Assembly (NCBI GenBank): GCA_944392985.1
Contig: CALXYL010000003.1
Span: 52,303-116,302, forward strand
Length of the DNA stretch: 64,000 bases
Source: an uncultured Spirochaetaceae bacterium
GTDB lineage: Bacteria > Spirochaetota > Spirochaetia > Sphaerochaetales > Sphaerochaetaceae
Direction of reading: 5' to 3'
Shown: positions 42,824 to 51,304 of the stretch, in pieces
Numbering within the stretch: the first letter of the stretch is position 1
How the letters are laid out: every line of letters begins with the position of its first letter
The notes under the pieces: model-generated
The model's input: the letters and a program-made list of their open reading frames with translations, nothing else
The model's database searches: none
Told to the model about the DNA's origin: nothing
Program-made: the position numbers and the translations under genes

Positions 42824-43915
42824 ATGGAAGCACCTCTTTCGCTGAGGATGGCCAAGAGCGTGGAAGGAAGGTATCGCCCGGGGATGATGGCATGGCATTA
42901 TGAGCATGGGCTTGTTCTTTATGCATCCCTTGCCGCTGCGGATATCCATGGTGATGAAACAGTCTATCCCTGGGTCTATTCGATGTATGATCGCCTGATC
43001 GGAAAGGATGGGAGCATCGCAACATACAGGGAGGGTGAGTACAATCTTGACCAGATCAATGCAGGAAAGACACTTTTCACGCTTGCTGACAGAAGCGGAG
43101 AGGAGCGGTTCCTTCTCGCGGCAGACAGGCTCCACCGGCAGATAGAGAGCCAGCCGAGATGCAAGTGCGGCGTGTTCTGGCATAAGGAGATCTATCCATG
43201 GCAGATCTGGCTTGATGGGCTTTATATGGAAGGCCCGTTCTCTGCGCAGTACAGCAGCCGGCATGGTGATATGGCTGGGGTCGATGATATCGCGGGGCAG
43301 ATCATCACTTCCTATTCCCTGATGCGGGATAAGGAGACAGGGCTTCTTTATCACGCGTATGATGAATCAAGGGGTATGAAGTGGTCTGATGACGAAACTG
43401 GCCTTTCCCCTCATTTCTGGTCACGTTCAATAGGATGGTTCCTCATGGCGGCTGTTGATGTCCTGGATTCCGTTCCCCTGTCCCATCCGCGGCGCGATGC
43501 GCTGATTGCCATAGTCAAGGAGCTTTCCGCTTCTGTGCTGAGAGTGCAGGATGAGAGCGGGATGTGGTGGCAGGTCACCGATGAGGGGACAAGGGGAGGA
43601 AACTATCTTGAGACCTCTGCTTCCTCCATGTTCGCCTATTCCTTCCTCAAGGCCGTGCGCCTTGGCTATCTTGACGAGAGCTTCGTGGCTCCTGCGGAGA
43701 AGGCCATTGACGGAATAACGGAGAAGTATCTCAAGGAGGATGAGCACGGCTTCCTTCACCTAGGTGGCACATGCTCCGTTGCCGGTCTTGGAGGAAATCC
43801 CTACAGGGATGGATCTTACCGATACTATATCTCGGAAGCGATACGCGTTGATGATTTCAAGGGTGTCGGTCCTTTCATCCTCGCGTTGGGCGAGAGGGAG
43901 AGGAGATCTCTCTGA
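42824..43915 (+). CDS. GH105 unsaturated rhamnogalacturonyl/galacturonyl hydrolase
   Basis: 363 residues, no signal peptide. YteR/YesR features: WLDGLYMEGPF (catalytic Asp), WQVTDEG, GGNYLETSASSMFAYSF, GTCSVAGLGG and YYISEAI. It releases unsaturated galacturonate from the non-reducing end of oligosaccharides made by lyases, using a hydration mechanism. AGGAGG precedes the ATG. Its presence implies a pectate or rhamnogalacturonan lyase elsewhere in the genome. Confidence 0.94.
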   Translation: MEAPLSLRMAKSVEGRYRPGMMAWHYEHGLVLYASLAAADIHGDETVYPWVYSMYDRLIGKDGSIATYREGEYNLDQINAGKTLFTLADRSGEERFLLAADRLHRQIESQPRCKCGVFWHKEIYPWQIWLDGLYMEGPFSAQYSSRHGDMAGVDDIAGQIITSYSLMRDKETGLLYHAYDESRGMKWSDDETGLSPHFWSRSIGWFLMAAVDVLDSVPLSHPRRDALIAIVKELSASVLRVQDESGMWWQVTDEGTRGGNYLETSASSMFAYSFLKAVRLGYLDESFVAPAEKAIDGITEKYLKEDEHGFLHLGGTCSVAGLGGNPYRDGSYRYYISEAIRVDDFKGVGPFILALGERERRSL

Positions 43916-43945
43916 TCGATTTTGCGTGATTGCTTTTCGCAAGGT

Positions 43946-43968
43946 ATGCCGCCTCCTGGCGGCATTTT
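43946..43968 (+). terminator. Terminator of GH105
   Basis: GCCGCC-TCCT-GGCGGC (extended by AT pairs) followed by TTTTGCTT. Confidence 0.8.
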
Positions 43969-43975
43969 GCTTAAC

Positions 43976-44033
43976 ATGTTGTAATATAAATAATTAACTT
44001 GTACAAATATAATTATTATAGAGGTTTCTTCGT
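43976..44033. other. AT-rich region upstream of bmpA-like promoter
   Basis: About 58 bp of nearly pure A/T just upstream of the -35, with phased A/T tracts. It may be an UP element or a nucleoid-protein site. No ORF. Confidence 0.35.
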
Positions 44034-44062
44034 TTGACAGCAGGATGGAGTGCAGATAGAAT
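44034..44062 (+). promoter_or_regulatory. Strong sigma-70 promoter of nucleoside importer operon
   Basis: TTGACA (44034-44039), 17-bp spacer, TAGAAT (44057-44062): the best consensus promoter in the window. Confidence 0.85.
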
Positions 44063-44092
44063 GACGCTATACCATCCATAAAGGAGAGTTAC

Positions 44093-45148
44093 ATGAAGAA
44101 AACCATTGCTGTTCTGCTTATGGCAGTTCTCTCTGTGGCAGTTTTCGCAGCCGGTGCGGCTGAGGAAGCTGGGAACGGAATCATGCTCGGAATGGTCACT
44201 GACTCAGGAACGATAGACGACCGCTCATTCAATCAGGGAACCTATGAAGGAGTGAAGATGGCGGCTGACGAACTCGGGCTTCAGTGCACATATCTCCGCC
44301 CGGCAGGAACGACCACGACGGACTACCTGACGGCCATTTCCGATCTCTATGATAACGGCTACAGATTCATCGCATGCCCCGGTTACCTCTTTGCAGAAGC
44401 TGTTGCTCAGGCACAGCAGATGTATCCTGATCTGATGCTCATCATCATCGATGACGCGCTTGCTGCAGGAATCGGAGAGAATACGGTCGCTATCACATTC
44501 AGGGAGGAGGAAGCAGGCTTCCTCGCAGGTCTTGCTACGGCTCTCAAGCTCCAGAGCGGTGATGTCGGATTCGTCGGTGGTCTTGAGATTCCTGCTGTGC
44601 AGAAGTTCAGCTGGGGCTTCCAGCAGGGCGTTGCCTATGCCAATGGCAACTATGGAACAGCAATCAGCATGTATCCTTCAAACTTCGTCTACCAGGGATC
44701 ATTTGCCGATCTTGCAGGTGGACAACAGCTTGCGGTTGCTATGTATGACAAGGGCGTTGACGCGATCTTCGCAGCAGCAGGCGGTACGGGTGTCGGTGTT
44801 ATCAACGAAGCAAAGAACCGCCGTCTTGCAGGAGAGGACGTATGGGCAGTAGGTGTCGATGTTGACCAGTATTCCGTTGGCGATATGGGCAATGGAGAGT
44901 CCTGCATACTCACTTCAGCTATGAAGGATGTCACGGGTGTTGCATATGACCAGGCAAAGGCCGCTGCCGAGGGTACATTCCAGGGTGGTCAGCACCTCGT
45001 GCTTGGTGTAGCTGAGGGCAGGGCAGGCATTCCAGCTTCCAACCCGAATCTCACTCCTGAGATCGAGGAGACAGTTGCATCGGTTGCCGCGTTGATCAAG
45101 GATGGCACAATCGTTGTCCAGGATACAGCAGACGGCCTCATCCCGTAA
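44093..45148 (+). CDS. BmpA/PnrA-type nucleoside-binding protein
   Basis: 351 residues. Signal peptide ends near residue 20 (VFA-AGAAEE) without a lipobox, unlike the lipidated TmpC/PnrA of Treponema pallidum. GMVTDSGTIDDRSFNQGTYEG (first strand, with ligand-binding residues), NTVAITFREEEAGFLAG, GGLEIPAVQKFSWGF and AVGVDVDQYS are typical. It captures purine nucleosides for the following ABC importer. AAAGGAG ribosome site. A strong hairpin follows, probably raising its level above the transporter. Confidence 0.95.
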   Translation: MKKTIAVLLMAVLSVAVFAAGAAEEAGNGIMLGMVTDSGTIDDRSFNQGTYEGVKMAADELGLQCTYLRPAGTTTTDYLTAISDLYDNGYRFIACPGYLFAEAVAQAQQMYPDLMLIIIDDALAAGIGENTVAITFREEEAGFLAGLATALKLQSGDVGFVGGLEIPAVQKFSWGFQQGVAYANGNYGTAISMYPSNFVYQGSFADLAGGQQLAVAMYDKGVDAIFAAAGGTGVGVINEAKNRRLAGEDVWAVGVDVDQYSVGDMGNGESCILTSAMKDVTGVAYDQAKAAAEGTFQGGQHLVLGVAEGRAGIPASNPNLTPEIEETVASVAALIKDGTIVVQDTADGLIP

Positions 45149-45166
45149 GGAAACGGCTTCTTGTTC

Positions 45167-45195
45167 ATGGCCGCCAGGCTCTGGCGGCCATATTT
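45167..45195 (+). terminator. Attenuator between nucleoside-binding protein and ATPase
   Basis: TGGCCGCCAG-GCT-CTGGCGGCCA (10-bp perfect stem) then TATTTG; the weak T-run suits partial readthrough. Confidence 0.75.
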
Positions 45196-45236
45196 GACGA
45201 TGCACCTGCGGGTGCCCTCTTTAATGGGAGACGCCA

Positions 45237-46754
45237 TTGGAATACGTAATTGAAATGCTTGGGATCCGAAAGGAATTCCCCGGTATCGTAGCAAACGACG
45301 ATATAACGCTGCAGGTCAGGGAAGGGGAGATTCATGCGATCCTCGGGGAGAACGGCGCTGGTAAATCCACGCTTATGAGCATTCTCTTCGGCCTGTATCA
45401 TGCGGATAAGGGAACGATCCGCGTCCGAGGAAAGGAAGTCAGCATAAAAAGCCCGAACGATGCCTTCGATCTAGGCATAGGGATGGTTCATCAGCACTTC
45501 CAGCTCGTGCACAACTTCACTGTTGCCGAGAACATCATCATGGGAAAGGAAGGAGGCTTTGTATATGACATAAGGAAAGCCTCCAGAAAGATAAAGGAAA
45601 TCTCAGAACGCTATGGGCTTTCAATCGAGCCTGATATGGTGATCGAGGATATAACCGTAGGCATGCAGCAGAGGGTGGAGATCCTCAAGATGCTTTACCG
45701 CGATGCTGATATCCTCATCTTTGATGAGCCGACTGCTGTACTTACGCCGCAGGAGATCGATGAGCTGATGCAGATCATGCGGAATCTTGCCTCAGAAGGG
45801 AAGTCCATCATCCTCATCACCCATAAGCTCTCTGAGATAAAGGCTGTCGCTGATCGCTGTACCATCATAAGGCGCGGACGCCTTGTTGATGTTGTCTCAG
45901 TGCCTGATACATCTGTGGAGACAATGGCCGCGGCGATGGTTGGACGCCCTGTCTCCTTCAAGGTAGAAAAGGCGCCATGCCACCCGGGAAAACCGATACT
46001 CGAGATCGATCATCTTTCTGTGATGAACAGCAAGAAGGTCCTTGGAGTCAAGGATTTCTCCCTGTCTGTCCATGCTGGGGAGATCGTTGGCATAGCAGGC
46101 GTTGACGGGAACGGGCAGAGCGAGCTTGTCGAGGCGATCACGGGATTGAGGAAGGCGGAAGCGGGAAGCATCATCTTCCGTGGGAAGGATATCACCTCGC
46201 TTGCTATTGCAGACAGGAATTCAATGGGGATGGGGCATATCCCGGAGGATCGGCAGAAGAGGGGTCTGATCCTTTCCGAGACGCTAGCTGCAAATATGGT
46301 CATCAAGAGGTTCACGGAAGAGCCTTTTTCCCATCATGGGATGCTGGATTACCCTGCTATCAGGGAATACTCCGAAGCGATCATCGAGCGATTTGACGTG
46401 CGATCCGGAGAAGGCTCTGATTCCCTTGCCGGAAAGCTCTCCGGAGGCAATCAGCAGAAGGCGATCATCGGACGCGAGATCACCGCAGATCCGGATCTTC
46501 TCATCGCTGTCCAGCCGACAAGGGGCCTTGATGTAGGAGCCATAGAATTCATACACAAGCAGCTTGTTGATGAAAGGGACAGGGGCAAGGCCGTGCTCCT
46601 GATATCCTTCGAGCTCGATGAGATCTTCAATCTCTCTGACAGGATTGCCGTTATATCCGGCGGGGAGCTTATCGATATCGTGGATACAGCCTCCACCGAT
46701 GAGCATGCAGTCGGATTGATGATGGCAGGTGTCAGGAAGGGGGATAGCGTATGA
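45237..46754 (+). CDS. Nucleoside ABC importer ATPase (two ATP-binding domains)
   Basis: 505 residues starting at TTG; GGGAG lies 7 nt upstream and the N-terminal MEYVIEM matches family starts, so TTG is preferred over the ATG at 45255. First ATPase: GENGAGKST (~37-45) and a signature near TVGMQQRVEIL. The second: GVDGNGQSE (degenerate Walker A) and LSGGNQQKAIIGREI. Duplicated RbsA/YufO-like architecture. Operon with two permeases. Confidence 0.94.
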   Translation: MEYVIEMLGIRKEFPGIVANDDITLQVREGEIHAILGENGAGKSTLMSILFGLYHADKGTIRVRGKEVSIKSPNDAFDLGIGMVHQHFQLVHNFTVAENIIMGKEGGFVYDIRKASRKIKEISERYGLSIEPDMVIEDITVGMQQRVEILKMLYRDADILIFDEPTAVLTPQEIDELMQIMRNLASEGKSIILITHKLSEIKAVADRCTIIRRGRLVDVVSVPDTSVETMAAAMVGRPVSFKVEKAPCHPGKPILEIDHLSVMNSKKVLGVKDFSLSVHAGEIVGIAGVDGNGQSELVEAITGLRKAEAGSIIFRGKDITSLAIADRNSMGMGHIPEDRQKRGLILSETLAANMVIKRFTEEPFSHHGMLDYPAIREYSEAIIERFDVRSGEGSDSLAGKLSGGNQQKAIIGREITADPDLLIAVQPTRGLDVGAIEFIHKQLVDERDRGKAVLLISFELDEIFNLSDRIAVISGGELIDIVDTASTDEHAVGLMMAGVRKGDSV

Positions 46755-47968
46755 GAAGGAATGATACGATCAGGAGGCCGCTGGAGGCCAGGAAGGCTTC
46801 TCCTTTGCTTGTCTCCCTTTCCGCAGTCATCCTGGGAATCGTGGCAGGCTGCTTCTTCATCCTCTGCATCGGGAAGAATCCTTTCATAGGATTCGAGCGC
46901 ATCCTTTTCGGTGCGCTGTCTAATGTCAGGAGGATAGGGAATACACTCGGCATGTCGACACAGCTGATCCTCATCGGCCTCTCTGTCGCCTTCGCGTTCA
47001 AGACCGGGCTTTTCAATATCGGGGCATCGGGGCAGATGCTTGTAGGTGGGCTTTCGGGTTCCATCCTCGCTTTCTATCTCCCGATGGATATGCCGCGCGT
47101 GATCTACCTGCCGATCATCATCGTAGCCTCCATGGCAGCTGGAGCTCTCTGGGGATTCATCTCAGGGCTTCTGAAGGCGAAGTTCAATGTCCATGAGGTT
47201 GTTTCGACCATCATGCTCAACTGGATTGCCTATTGGATCACCTATGATTTCATACCGCGGTTCATCATCGATCCGACGATCTCCGTGAAGTCCAAGCCAA
47301 TCGAGGCAGTGCACACGCTCCGTGCAGCCTGGCTGACGGATCTCACGCAGTTCTCCACGATGAATTATGGTTTCTTCCTTGCGATACTGATGTGCGTCAT
47401 CGTCGCATTCATCCTCAACAAGACAACGCTTGGCTTCAATCTCAAGGCAGTTGGATCCAATCGTTTCTGCGCCGAATATGCGGGTATCAAGGTCAACCGT
47501 TCGATTATTATCTCAATGGCGATTGCCGGTGCCCTCGCCGGGCTTGGCGGCCTTACATACTTCTGTGGGTATTCCAACATCATGGAGATGGGAAAGATGC
47601 CGAATGAGGGCTACGATGGGATTGCAGTCGCGCTTCTTGGGAACTGCTCTCCGATCGGTATCTTCTTCTCCGCCATCTTCTTCGGAATCCTTAAGATGGG
47701 AAGAGGATCCCTCGCCGCTACCGGCATTCCTACGGAGATTGCGGACACGATCATCGCGACAATCATCTACTTCACCGCTACGAATGTGATCCTTGCATCG
47801 TTCTGGACGGGTATCTTCAGGAAGAGCTTCCATAAGAAGGAAGAGCAGGCAGCTGCGGCAATGGCCCGGAATGGGGATGGAAGGGATATCAGTGAGCTTG
47901 ATAGGAAGGAGCTCAATAGCCTCGCAAGGGAAGGCAAGCGCCTCGGACGCGGAAAGGAGGAAGTGTAA
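46751..47968 (+). CDS. Nucleoside ABC importer permease 1 (YufP/NupB-like)
   Basis: 405 residues, ~9 membrane segments. AFAFKTGLFNIGASGQML, NEGYDGIAVALLGNCSPIGIF and GLKAKFNVHEVVSTIMLNW are typical of BPD_transp_2 nucleoside permeases. A charged C-terminal tail of ~35 residues is longer than usual. It overlaps the ATPase gene by 4 bp (ATGA). Confidence 0.93.
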   Translation: MRRNDTIRRPLEARKASPLLVSLSAVILGIVAGCFFILCIGKNPFIGFERILFGALSNVRRIGNTLGMSTQLILIGLSVAFAFKTGLFNIGASGQMLVGGLSGSILAFYLPMDMPRVIYLPIIIVASMAAGALWGFISGLLKAKFNVHEVVSTIMLNWIAYWITYDFIPRFIIDPTISVKSKPIEAVHTLRAAWLTDLTQFSTMNYGFFLAILMCVIVAFILNKTTLGFNLKAVGSNRFCAEYAGIKVNRSIIISMAIAGALAGLGGLTYFCGYSNIMEMGKMPNEGYDGIAVALLGNCSPIGIFFSAIFFGILKMGRGSLAATGIPTEIADTIIATIIYFTATNVILASFWTGIFRKSFHKKEEQAAAAMARNGDGRDISELDRKELNSLAREGKRLGRGKEEV

Positions 47969-48921
47969 TGGGTTTCTGGAATGTCATCACAAGCATCATA
48001 CCGTCTGCAATCGCATACACCATCCCGATTCTCATGGGAGCGCTTGGTGGATTGTATTCTGAGCGTTCCGGGGTCACGAATCTCTGCATCGAGGGCCTCA
48101 TGCTCTTCGGCGTGTTCTCTGCAGCGGCAACTATCGTCAAGCTGCAGGCGATCCCCGGTTTCAGCTTCGTGCTCGCAATCGTCATTGGCATCGCAGTCGC
48201 GGCTGCAGCCTCGATGCTGCTTTCGCTTCTCCATGCCTTTGCGGCAATCAACCTGAAGGCCAATCAGGTGATATCAGGTACAGCGATCAACATGCTTTCA
48301 ACGGCTGTCTCCCTTTTTCTGGCGCAGACAATCACAGGAAGCGGGAACATCACGATCGTGCGCGGCATCATCCGCCAGGATGTCCCTCTCCTTTCCCGCA
48401 TACCGGTCATCGGGCAGCTATTCTTCCATAGCACCTATTGGACGACATGGCTCTGTCTCCTTCTTTGGAGCGGTTCCTGGTTCCTTCTTTACAAGACATC
48501 CTTCGGACTGCGGCTCAGAGCGTGCGGCGAGCATCCTTCCGCTGTCGCGTCAGCGGGTGTCAGTGTCCATCGCATGAGGTATATCGGGGTTCTTGCTTCC
48601 GGATTCTTCTCCGGAATCGGAGGGGCATGCATCCTCGTGACCTATGCAGGGGAGTACAATGCGGGAAGCGGGATCAACGGTCTTGGTTTCCTTGCCATTG
48701 CAGCTCTCATATTCGGTCAGTGGAAACCGCTGGGAATACTTGGCTCCACATTCTTCTTCGGCCTGTGCATGACGATTGCCAACATGGGGAAGGTGTTCCC
48801 GCTTTTCCAGGGCATCCCCACCGGATATCTCGGGATGTTCCCGTATGTCGCAACGCTTATCGCGCTTGTATTCTCCAGCCGCCGCAGCGCCGCGCCGCTT
48901 GCGTCAGGTGAGCCATTCTAG
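47968..48921 (+). CDS. Nucleoside ABC importer permease 2 (YufQ/NupC-like)
   Basis: 317 residues, ~8-9 membrane segments. GALGGLYSERSGVTNLCIEGLML, ANQVISGTAINML, FGLRLRACGEHPSAVASAG and GAGINGLGFLAIAAL-type loops mark the partner permease. AAAGGAGGAAG precedes; the ATG overlaps the previous stop by one base. Confidence 0.94.
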   Translation: MGFWNVITSIIPSAIAYTIPILMGALGGLYSERSGVTNLCIEGLMLFGVFSAAATIVKLQAIPGFSFVLAIVIGIAVAAAASMLLSLLHAFAAINLKANQVISGTAINMLSTAVSLFLAQTITGSGNITIVRGIIRQDVPLLSRIPVIGQLFFHSTYWTTWLCLLLWSGSWFLLYKTSFGLRLRACGEHPSAVASAGVSVHRMRYIGVLASGFFSGIGGACILVTYAGEYNAGSGINGLGFLAIAALIFGQWKPLGILGSTFFFGLCMTIANMGKVFPLFQGIPTGYLGMFPYVATLIALVFSSRRSAAPLASGEPF

Positions 48922-48932
48922 GAGGTCTGTCA

Positions 48933-49769
48933 ATGAATCTTATGGAAATGCTTTCGGAATCGAAGGCATATATTGAAAAGCAGCTTGAGGGAAGAAAGCC
49001 CGTCATAGGGCTTATCCTTGGTTCGGGGCTTGGTGAGATGGCTGATGCCATCAGCAACCCTGTTGTCATTGATTATCATGATATCCCGCATTTCCCGGTG
49101 TCGACAGTGCCCGGACATAAGGGCCGTCTTGTCATCGGGGAGCTTGAGGGGAGGACTGTCCTCTGCATGCAGGGACGCTTCCATTATTATGAGGGATATT
49201 CGATGCAGGAGGTCGTGTATCCGATCCGTGTGATGAGGATGCTTGGTATCAATGGGCTGTTCCTCACGAACGCCGCGGGATGCGTCAATACATCATGGAA
49301 GCCAGGGGATCTGATGCTGATCGCGGATCATATCAAGCTGATAGCGGACAATCCTCTCAGGGGAGAGAATCCCGATAGCCTTGGAGACCGCTTCTTCGAT
49401 ATGACCCAGGCATATGACAAAGCCCTTCTCTCCGTTGCGGAAAAGGCGGCGGAGGATCTGTCGATACCGGTCAGGAAAGGTGTTTACATGCTTTTCACCG
49501 GCCCTTCCTTCGAGACTGCTGCCGAGGTGCGTTTCGCCCGTATTGCAGGCGCCGATGCTGTCGGCATGTCCACAGTTCCAGAGGCTATTGCCGCATCTCA
49601 CATGAGGATGCACACGATCGGGATCAGCTGCCTGACCAATATGGCCGCGGGAATCCTTGACCAGCCTCTGAACCATGAGGAGGTCCTGGAGACTGGTGAG
49701 CGCGTCAAGCGCACGTTCTCCGCTCTTGTGAAGGAGATCATCAGGCGCTGGCCGGAGGACAGGCTGTAG
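48933..49769 (+). CDS. punA: Purine nucleoside phosphorylase
   Basis: 278 residues of the trimeric PNP class. GLILGSGLGEMAD phosphate-binding, GHKGRLVIGELEG, MQGRFHYYEGYSMQEVVYPIRVM, TNAAGCVN, GPSFETAAEVRFAR (purine-binding Glu) and AVGMSTVPE. It phosphorolyses inosine/guanosine to base plus ribose-1-phosphate; last gene of the importer operon, so imported nucleosides are split at once. AGGAGG ribosome site 10 nt upstream. Confidence 0.95.
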   Translation: MNLMEMLSESKAYIEKQLEGRKPVIGLILGSGLGEMADAISNPVVIDYHDIPHFPVSTVPGHKGRLVIGELEGRTVLCMQGRFHYYEGYSMQEVVYPIRVMRMLGINGLFLTNAAGCVNTSWKPGDLMLIADHIKLIADNPLRGENPDSLGDRFFDMTQAYDKALLSVAEKAAEDLSIPVRKGVYMLFTGPSFETAAEVRFARIAGADAVGMSTVPEAIAASHMRMHTIGISCLTNMAAGILDQPLNHEEVLETGERVKRTFSALVKEIIRRWPEDRL

Positions 49770-49779
49770 TGGTCAGCTG

Positions 49780-51129
49780 CTACAGCAGCAGTCCCATATA
49801 GAGGGGGAGGAATATCATTCCCTCCCTCTCTGCATAGTCAGCCATATGCAAAACGTATGGCTGATTCACGTATTCGGAGTATTTCCTGATGTATTTCCTG
49901 ATGGAGGAAAGAGTGTAGTTTGCCGAGGACTTCACCTCGATGGGAGAGATGTTGTGCCTGCTGGTGATCTTCGGCTTCGCTATGAGGAAATCCACTTCCA
50001 TCCTATCTTCTGCTTCCCTGCTGTACGATGAGAAGAAGTATAGCTTCCGTCCTGTTGATACAAGCATCTGTGCAACGATGTTCTCAATAAGCATCCCGCT
50101 GTTCACTTCCAGCTTATTCATTGAGAGCTTCTGCATTATTCCTTCGGAAGCCATCATGTGCTCATCGAAGGCCATGCTTAGAAGAAGGCCAGTATCTGCG
50201 AAATAGCATTTGTAGCTTTCATCATCCTTGTTCATCTTCAGCCCGATATTCGGCTCCGTTGCTCTATAGCACATATTGACGAGCTTCGCATCTTCCAGCC
50301 AAAGGAACGCTTCTCTGTATTCGCTGTTCCTCGCGTTTTTCTCTATGTCCGAAAGCCTGAATTTCTTTTCATGTCTATTCAGTTCCGATGGGATCAGATC
50401 GAAGATGCTTCTGATTTTCTCCACAAGCTGCGGTCTTGCCTTCGAGATATCATCCCGGTATAGGCTGATGATATTGCGCTTGATCCTGTCAGTATCCGCA
50501 AGGTTTCCTGTTGCGGCAAATTCCTTCACAGCCTGTGGCATGCCTCCTACAACGACATACTGTGAAAAACGGTTCAGGAGTTTTCGATGCAATGCATTTC
50601 CGAGAGGTTTCCTGCTGCTGAATGCTTCGCGTGCGCTTTCATAAAGCAGCGTTTCATCCAGTGCCCAGAGGAACTCCTCGAAATCCATTGGATGCATTGT
50701 CATCTTCTCTTCCTCTGATGGTATTGTGATACGGTCAGCTGTGCTTTCGATCGAGATCAGCGAGCCTGTTTCGATATAATCATAGCGTCCATCCTGCACG
50801 AGGTATTTCAGCATTTCCCTGGCAGGTGGGAATTTCTGGATTTCATCGAGGATTATGAGGGATTTCCGCTTGATAAGCCTCCTGTTGAAATATGCCTGAA
50901 TGAAAGTGAAAAGGGAATCGAGATCTGAGCGGAGCTCATTGAAGTGTGCCTTGAAATCCTCGTTTTCCTTGAGGAAATCAATCAGGATATATGTTTCATA
51001 TTCATTCCTAGCAAACGCTTCAGCAAGATAGCTTTTCCCTACACGTCTGGCACCTTCTATCATAAGCACAGAGCGGCCATTGGATTGCTCTTTCCATTTT
51101 AGCATCCTGTCATAGAATTTACGTTTCAT
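49780..51129 (-). CDS. AAA_14/DUF4143 family ATPase
   Basis: 449 residues. Walker A EGARRVGKS (25-33), Walker B SLIILDEIQKFP, and a C-terminal DUF4143 domain (~200-380, with RNSEYREAFLWLEDAKLV and MEVDFLIAKP resembling a PD-(D/E)xK-type nuclease core). Function is unknown; the family is often horizontally transferred. Convergent with punA across 10 bp. GTAAGGAGGCACC precedes the ATG, right behind the first of three direct repeats. Codon use appears more A/T-rich than the neighbours. Confidence 0.9.
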   Translation of the reverse strand: MKRKFYDRMLKWKEQSNGRSVLMIEGARRVGKSYLAEAFARNEYETYILIDFLKENEDFKAHFNELRSDLDSLFTFIQAYFNRRLIKRKSLIILDEIQKFPPAREMLKYLVQDGRYDYIETGSLISIESTADRITIPSEEEKMTMHPMDFEEFLWALDETLLYESAREAFSSRKPLGNALHRKLLNRFSQYVVVGGMPQAVKEFAATGNLADTDRIKRNIISLYRDDISKARPQLVEKIRSIFDLIPSELNRHEKKFRLSDIEKNARNSEYREAFLWLEDAKLVNMCYRATEPNIGLKMNKDDESYKCYFADTGLLLSMAFDEHMMASEGIMQKLSMNKLEVNSGMLIENIVAQMLVSTGRKLYFFSSYSREAEDRMEVDFLIAKPKITSRHNISPIEVKSSANYTLSSIRKYIRKYSEYVNQPYVLHMADYAEREGMIFLPLYMGLLL

Positions 51130-51140
51130 GGTGCCTCCTT

Positions 51141-51223
51141 ACACAATCCTAGATTTTATTTCTGGGTAATTCAACACAATCCTAGATTTTTATAAGCCTT
51201 ATTTCTACACAATCCTAGATTTT
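51141..51223. repeat. Three direct repeats spaced 33 bp, upstream of AAA ATPase
   Basis: ACACAATCCTAGATTTT occurs at 51141, 51174 and 51207, exactly 33 bp apart. The core AATC-CTA-GATT is a near palindrome. On the minus strand the proximal repeat supplies a -10-like TAGGAT, 17 bp after TTGAAT, before the ATPase ATG at 51129. Likely an operator array or repeated promoter. The remaining intergenic DNA to 51304 is AT-rich and has no ORF. Confidence 0.7.
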
Positions 51224-51265
51224 TGGCATTTCTATGAACATAATATTAATAATTTGTCGGATAAT

Positions 51266-51292
51266 GGATGCCACGTTTGGGAGGTGGCATCC
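51266..51292. terminator. Terminator-like hairpin after beta-helix lipoprotein
   Basis: GGATGCCAC ... GTGGCATCC, 9-bp perfect stem with a 9-nt loop. It follows the minus-strand lipoprotein gene but the T-rich flank (CTCTTTT) is on the plus-strand side. Confidence 0.45.
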
Positions 51293-51304
51293 AATTCTCT
51301 TTTC

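Noticed and set aside
51141..51223. CRISPR array
   Set aside because: Only three 17-bp repeats with 16-bp spacers, too short for CRISPR, and no cas genes are present.
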